The notes under the pieces were generated by a model. It was not told the DNA's origin. It saw nothing but the letters and a program-made list of their open reading frames with translations, and ran no database searches. Positions 62,832-64,000 of a stretch of 64,000 nt of DNA are shown one piece after another (position 1 is the stretch's first letter; each line of letters opens with the position of its first letter). Source of the stretch: Faecalicatena faecalis (lineage in GTDB: Bacteria; Bacillota; Clostridia; Lachnospirales; Lachnospiraceae); assembly GCF_012524165.2 (NCBI RefSeq), contig NZ_JABACJ020000006.1, positions 1-64,000 on the forward strand, in the 5' to 3' direction. A program made the translations under genes and the position numbers.

Positions 62832-63710
62832 ATGAATAAGATAGGAATACATTTTGGATATTTTAACAGGGATTGGGATACTGATTTTATCAGACAGATC
62901 GATCAGGTAAAAAGAATCGGATTTGATATATTGGAAGTAGCTCCGGCTCCTTTGATGAAGTTGTCAAAAGAGCAGAGAGAGGAAATCGCAGGCTGTGCAA
63001 AGGAACAAGGAATTGAGTTTACATTTTCTGTAGGTCTTGGAAAAGAATATGATCTTGCTTCGCCAGATGAGCAGATCAGAAAGGCAGGAATTCAGTTTAC
63101 ACTAGATACTTTTGAGATCATGCAGGAAATGGGAAGCACAATGTATTCAGGAGTGGATATCGGTGCATGGAATCAGACATATTCCTACGGGGTACTGGAC
63201 AAGAGTGCGGAATGGAAACGCTCAGTCGAATCGGTCAAAGAGATTATGAAATCTGCAGAGGAGAAAGGAATCACCTATGCAGTCGAGGTTGTGAACCGCT
63301 ATGAATCTTCACTCGTAAATACGGCAGAGGAAGCAATGGACTATATATCCAGAGTCGGCAGCCCCAATTTAAAAATTCTGCTGGATACATACCACATGAA
63401 TATTGAAGAGGACAGTTTTGAACAGGCAATCAAGCTGGTCGGAGATAAGCTGGGACATTTTCATGTAGGTGAGCCGAATCGGAGACCACCGAGTACGAAC
63501 GGGAGAATGCCGTGGGATGAAATCACATTAGCATTAAAAGCCATTCAATATGAAGGGGCGATCGTGATGGAGCCATTTATCAAAATGGGCGGTGAGGTAG
63601 GACGTGATATCAAGGTATGGAGAGATATCAGTAAGGGTGCATCTCAGGAGGAAATGGAAGGGCTGGCTGCAGATGCGATTTATATGCTTCATAAGAAGAT
63701 GCAGCAGTAA
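62832..63710 (+). CDS. D-tagatose/D-allulose 3-epimerase-like sugar epimerase
   Basis: The 292-residue TIM-barrel enzyme is of the AP-endonuclease-2 superfamily with strong match to clostridial D-psicose (allulose) 3-epimerase. The metal ligands are Glu in YAVEVVNRYESS (near 151), Asp in LLDTYHMNIEED (near 184), His in GHFHVGEPNRRP (near 210) and Glu in VMEPFIKMGG (near 245), which are the family's four conserved positions. It would exchange the C3 configuration of ketohexoses such as fructose/allulose or tagatose/sorbose. It is followed by a LacI-type regulator and preceded by LacI-like sites, so it opens another sugar locus. ATG 62832, preceded by GAGGACAGG. Confidence 0.88.
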   Translation: MNKIGIHFGYFNRDWDTDFIRQIDQVKRIGFDILEVAPAPLMKLSKEQREEIAGCAKEQGIEFTFSVGLGKEYDLASPDEQIRKAGIQFTLDTFEIMQEMGSTMYSGVDIGAWNQTYSYGVLDKSAEWKRSVESVKEIMKSAEEKGITYAVEVVNRYESSLVNTAEEAMDYISRVGSPNLKILLDTYHMNIEEDSFEQAIKLVGDKLGHFHVGEPNRRPPSTNGRMPWDEITLALKAIQYEGAIVMEPFIKMGGEVGRDIKVWRDISKGASQEEMEGLAADAIYMLHKKMQQ

Positions 63711-63721
63711 GGAACGAGCAT

Positions 63722-64000
63722 ATGTCCACAATCAAGGATGTTGCCAGGATAGCAGGAGTTTCAGTTGGTACAGTTTCGAACTTCTTAAATGGCAGAGAAA
63801 ATGTAAAGGAAGAAAAGGTACTCCTTATTAAACAGGCAATGGAGACATTGGATTACAGGCCCAATTATATGGCACAGAATCTGAAAAGTCAGAAGAGCAG
63901 AGTGATAGGGATTTTATTTCCGAGTTTGGATGAACCGTATAACGATATCTATCAGGGACTGACGGAATATCTGGATATGAAGAATTTCATTACCGTATTA
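63722..64000 (+). CDS. LacI-family regulator (5' part, cut by window end)
   Basis: The first 93 codons encode a LacI headpiece, STIKDVARIAGVSVGTVSNF with YRPNYMAQNLKSQ as hinge helix, and the start of the periplasmic-binding-like effector domain (VIGILFPSLDEPYNDIYQGL). The rest lies beyond the window. It starts 11 bp after the epimerase stop, with AAGGAACGAGC just before the ATG, so the two are likely cotranscribed. The operator sites upstream of the epimerase are its obvious candidates. Confidence 0.93.
   Translation, partial: MSTIKDVARIAGVSVGTVSNFLNGRENVKEEKVLLIKQAMETLDYRPNYMAQNLKSQKSRVIGILFPSLDEPYNDIYQGLTEYLDMKNFITVL

Overview
The window looks like chromosome of an anaerobic gut Firmicute of the Lachnospiraceae type (Blautia/Dorea/Clostridium-cluster-XIVa style; genus not resolved). 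This rests on the gene set (FeoAB with a DtxR-type regulator, many intracellular plant-glycan hydrolases fed by a GPH transporter, B12-dependent diol dehydratase, asrABC sulfite reductase, AmmeMemoRadiSam proteins, DUF969/DUF979 5-oxoproline transporter) and on strong AGGAGG-type ribosome sites. No rRNA, tRNA or CRISPR array was seen.

Layout. (1) 1-5195 is the right end of an integrated conjugative or mobilizable element: the tail of an NPKTG-anchored surface protein, an oriT-like site, a Tn916 Orf20-like relaxase, an array of degenerate repeats and a TndX-like large serine recombinase. The element sits inside an XRE-family regulator gene, whose 3' part resumes at about 5196. (2) 6106-10193: aromatic-acid exporter-like membrane protein, DtxR/MntR-type repressor, feoA, feoB. 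(3) 10231-36849: a carbohydrate island with two GH78 rhamnosidases, three GH3, two GH43, one GH2, an esterase, a GPH sugar symporter, two metallo-beta-lactamase-fold proteins, a beta-phosphoglucomutase, an FMN reductase and an AraC regulator; an AlbA_2/ATPase-type regulator also lies inside it. Four transcription units in this island share one promoter architecture, GTCGGATT-N10-TATAAC-like, and the AraC gene lies among them. (4) 36998-44920: VanZ-like protein, a zinc-ribbon/TPM/SPFH operon, then a 5-oxoproline transporter/M29 peptidase/pyroglutamyl peptidase operon. (5) 45067-50581 (minus): propanediol dehydratase pduCDE, its reactivase pduGH and a PduO-type adenosyltransferase. (6) 50967-54338: a Fic protein flanked by CCCTTAA operator-like boxes, an OLD-type ATPase/TOPRIM protein with a cysteine cluster, and a DUF3006-like small protein. 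(7) 54478-59210: M20 amidohydrolase, MEMO-AMMECR1 fusion, its radical SAM partner, a YaiI-type protein and a cyclase-family protein. (8) 59506-62430: asrABC. (9) 62832-64000: a D-tagatose/D-allulose 3-epimerase-like gene and the start of a LacI regulator cut by the window end.

How it fits together. None of the glycoside hydrolases shows a signal peptide, so short plant rhamnosides or pectin/arabinogalactan fragments are probably imported by the symporter and dismantled in the cytoplasm. L-rhamnose released by GH78 would give lactaldehyde and 1,2-propanediol by the usual route, which the pdu operon can dehydrate. The rhamnose kinase, isomerase and aldolase genes and the microcompartment shell genes are not in this window. 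All functional calls are homology judgements by eye; no database search was run.
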